A DNA stretch of 13,437 nucleotides from JBBRZF01 sp038236965 (GTDB lineage Bacteria > Acidobacteriota > Terriglobia > Terriglobales > Acidobacteriaceae). The stretch's first letter is position 1, and each line of letters opens with the position of its first letter. Of this stretch, positions 13,077-13,437 are shown in pieces. The stretch covers positions 1-13,437 of the forward strand of contig JBBRZF010000093.1 in the NCBI GenBank assembly GCA_038236965.1, given 5' to 3'. The notes under the pieces were generated by a model, which was not told the DNA's origin, searched no databases, and saw only the letters and a list, made by a program, of their open reading frames with translations. A program made the position numbers and the translations under genes.

Positions 13077-13437
13077 TTAGTAGAACTCAGCCATCGAGGG
13101 AGCCTTGCTGGCCGCGCCCGGATAACTGCTTAATCCCAGAGCTTGCATGGTCAGTTTCAGCATGCTCTGGTGCTGGTAGAAAGTTGTGGAGCGATGTCCG
13201 GTTAGTATCTTCGGTCCGATCACCACGGCGACAACGTGTCCGCCCCCGTGGGCCGTATCCGAGGCAGTGCTTTCATCGAAAAGGATGACGAGCAGTCCAC
13301 CGTTCTGAAATGTCGAACTGGCGATCAGCGGCGCAATGTGCGTCTTCAGCCAGTAATCCACGGTAGAGAGTCCGCAGTCATGACCATCATTGCACTTGTT
13401 CGGAATGATGAACGAATACTTCGGCAACGAGTGGTTG
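13077..13437 (-). CDS. Phosphoesterase-family protein (C-terminal part)
   Basis: Only the last 119 residues are in the window; the start lies beyond the right edge. The segment LPKYSFIIPNKCNDGHDCG, then LLVILFDESTASDTAHGGGHVVAVVIGP and STTFYQHQSMLKLTMQALGL, is the C-terminal signature of the phospholipase C/acid phosphatase (AcpA-like) phosphoesterase family. The FDE and GGGH residues correspond to the metal/active-site region. It is a different subgroup from the Ig-repeat lipoprotein at 3419-5611, whose equivalent reads TYDEGGGLYDHV. It is probably secreted, as family members usually are, but the N-terminus is not visible. A strong terminator follows directly. Confidence 0.85.
   Translation of the reverse strand, partial: NHSLPKYSFIIPNKCNDGHDCGLSTVDYWLKTHIAPLIASSTFQNGGLLVILFDESTASDTAHGGGHVVAVVIGPKILTGHRSTTFYQHQSMLKLTMQALGLSSYPGAASKAPSMAEFY

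Overview
The window looks like chromosomal DNA of a free-living, soil-type bacterium, most likely an acidobacterium (Terriglobia/Koribacter-like). This is an inference from moderately high GC, many small secreted proteins of families common in that phylum, Ig-repeat lipoproteins, and REP-like intergenic palindromes. No database search was possible. No prophage, CRISPR array or insertion sequence is visible. Genes are mostly single transcription units on alternating strands with hairpin terminators between them, so this is ordinary core/accessory chromosome rather than a dense island.

Left part (1-3420). A leftward efflux-type operon starts with a TetR-family regulator whose stop codon overlaps, in GTGA, the start of an HlyD/EmrA-type membrane fusion protein that runs off the left edge. 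An 18-bp palindromic operator sits just downstream of the regulator's own -10 box. Next comes a leftward L-threonine 3-dehydrogenase gene (tdh), then an AT-richer stretch, then a tiny rightward gene for a 35-residue peptide made almost only of Lys and Ala (histone H1-tail-like). That gene is too short for ordinary gene finders but has its own promoter, a strong ribosome binding site and a strong terminator.

Middle (3419-7400). A large leftward lipoprotein carries three Ig-like repeats and a C-terminal phosphoesterase (phospholipase C/acid phosphatase) domain. Divergent from it is a MerR-family regulator. A 41-bp-period repeat array ending in REP-like palindromes follows, then the Fe(2+)-trafficking protein YggX, another repeat hairpin, a tRNA-Pro(GGG), and a small leftward ABM-like protein.

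Right part (7687-13437). In order: a leftward patatin-like phospholipase with unusual residues beside the catalytic dyad; a rightward exported cupin; a rightward TolB-like beta-propeller fragment that may be frameshifted at its start; a leftward small secreted protein; a rightward PepSY protein; a leftward phosphinothricin-type N-acetyltransferase; a rightward DUF5996 protein; and the C-terminal part of a second phosphoesterase-family protein cut by the right edge.

I see no single multi-gene system that is clearly new. The most notable items are the complete mini-gene for the lysine/alanine peptide, the repeat/REP cluster around yggX, the possible frameshift in the TolB-like gene, and the variant active-site motifs of the patatin protein.
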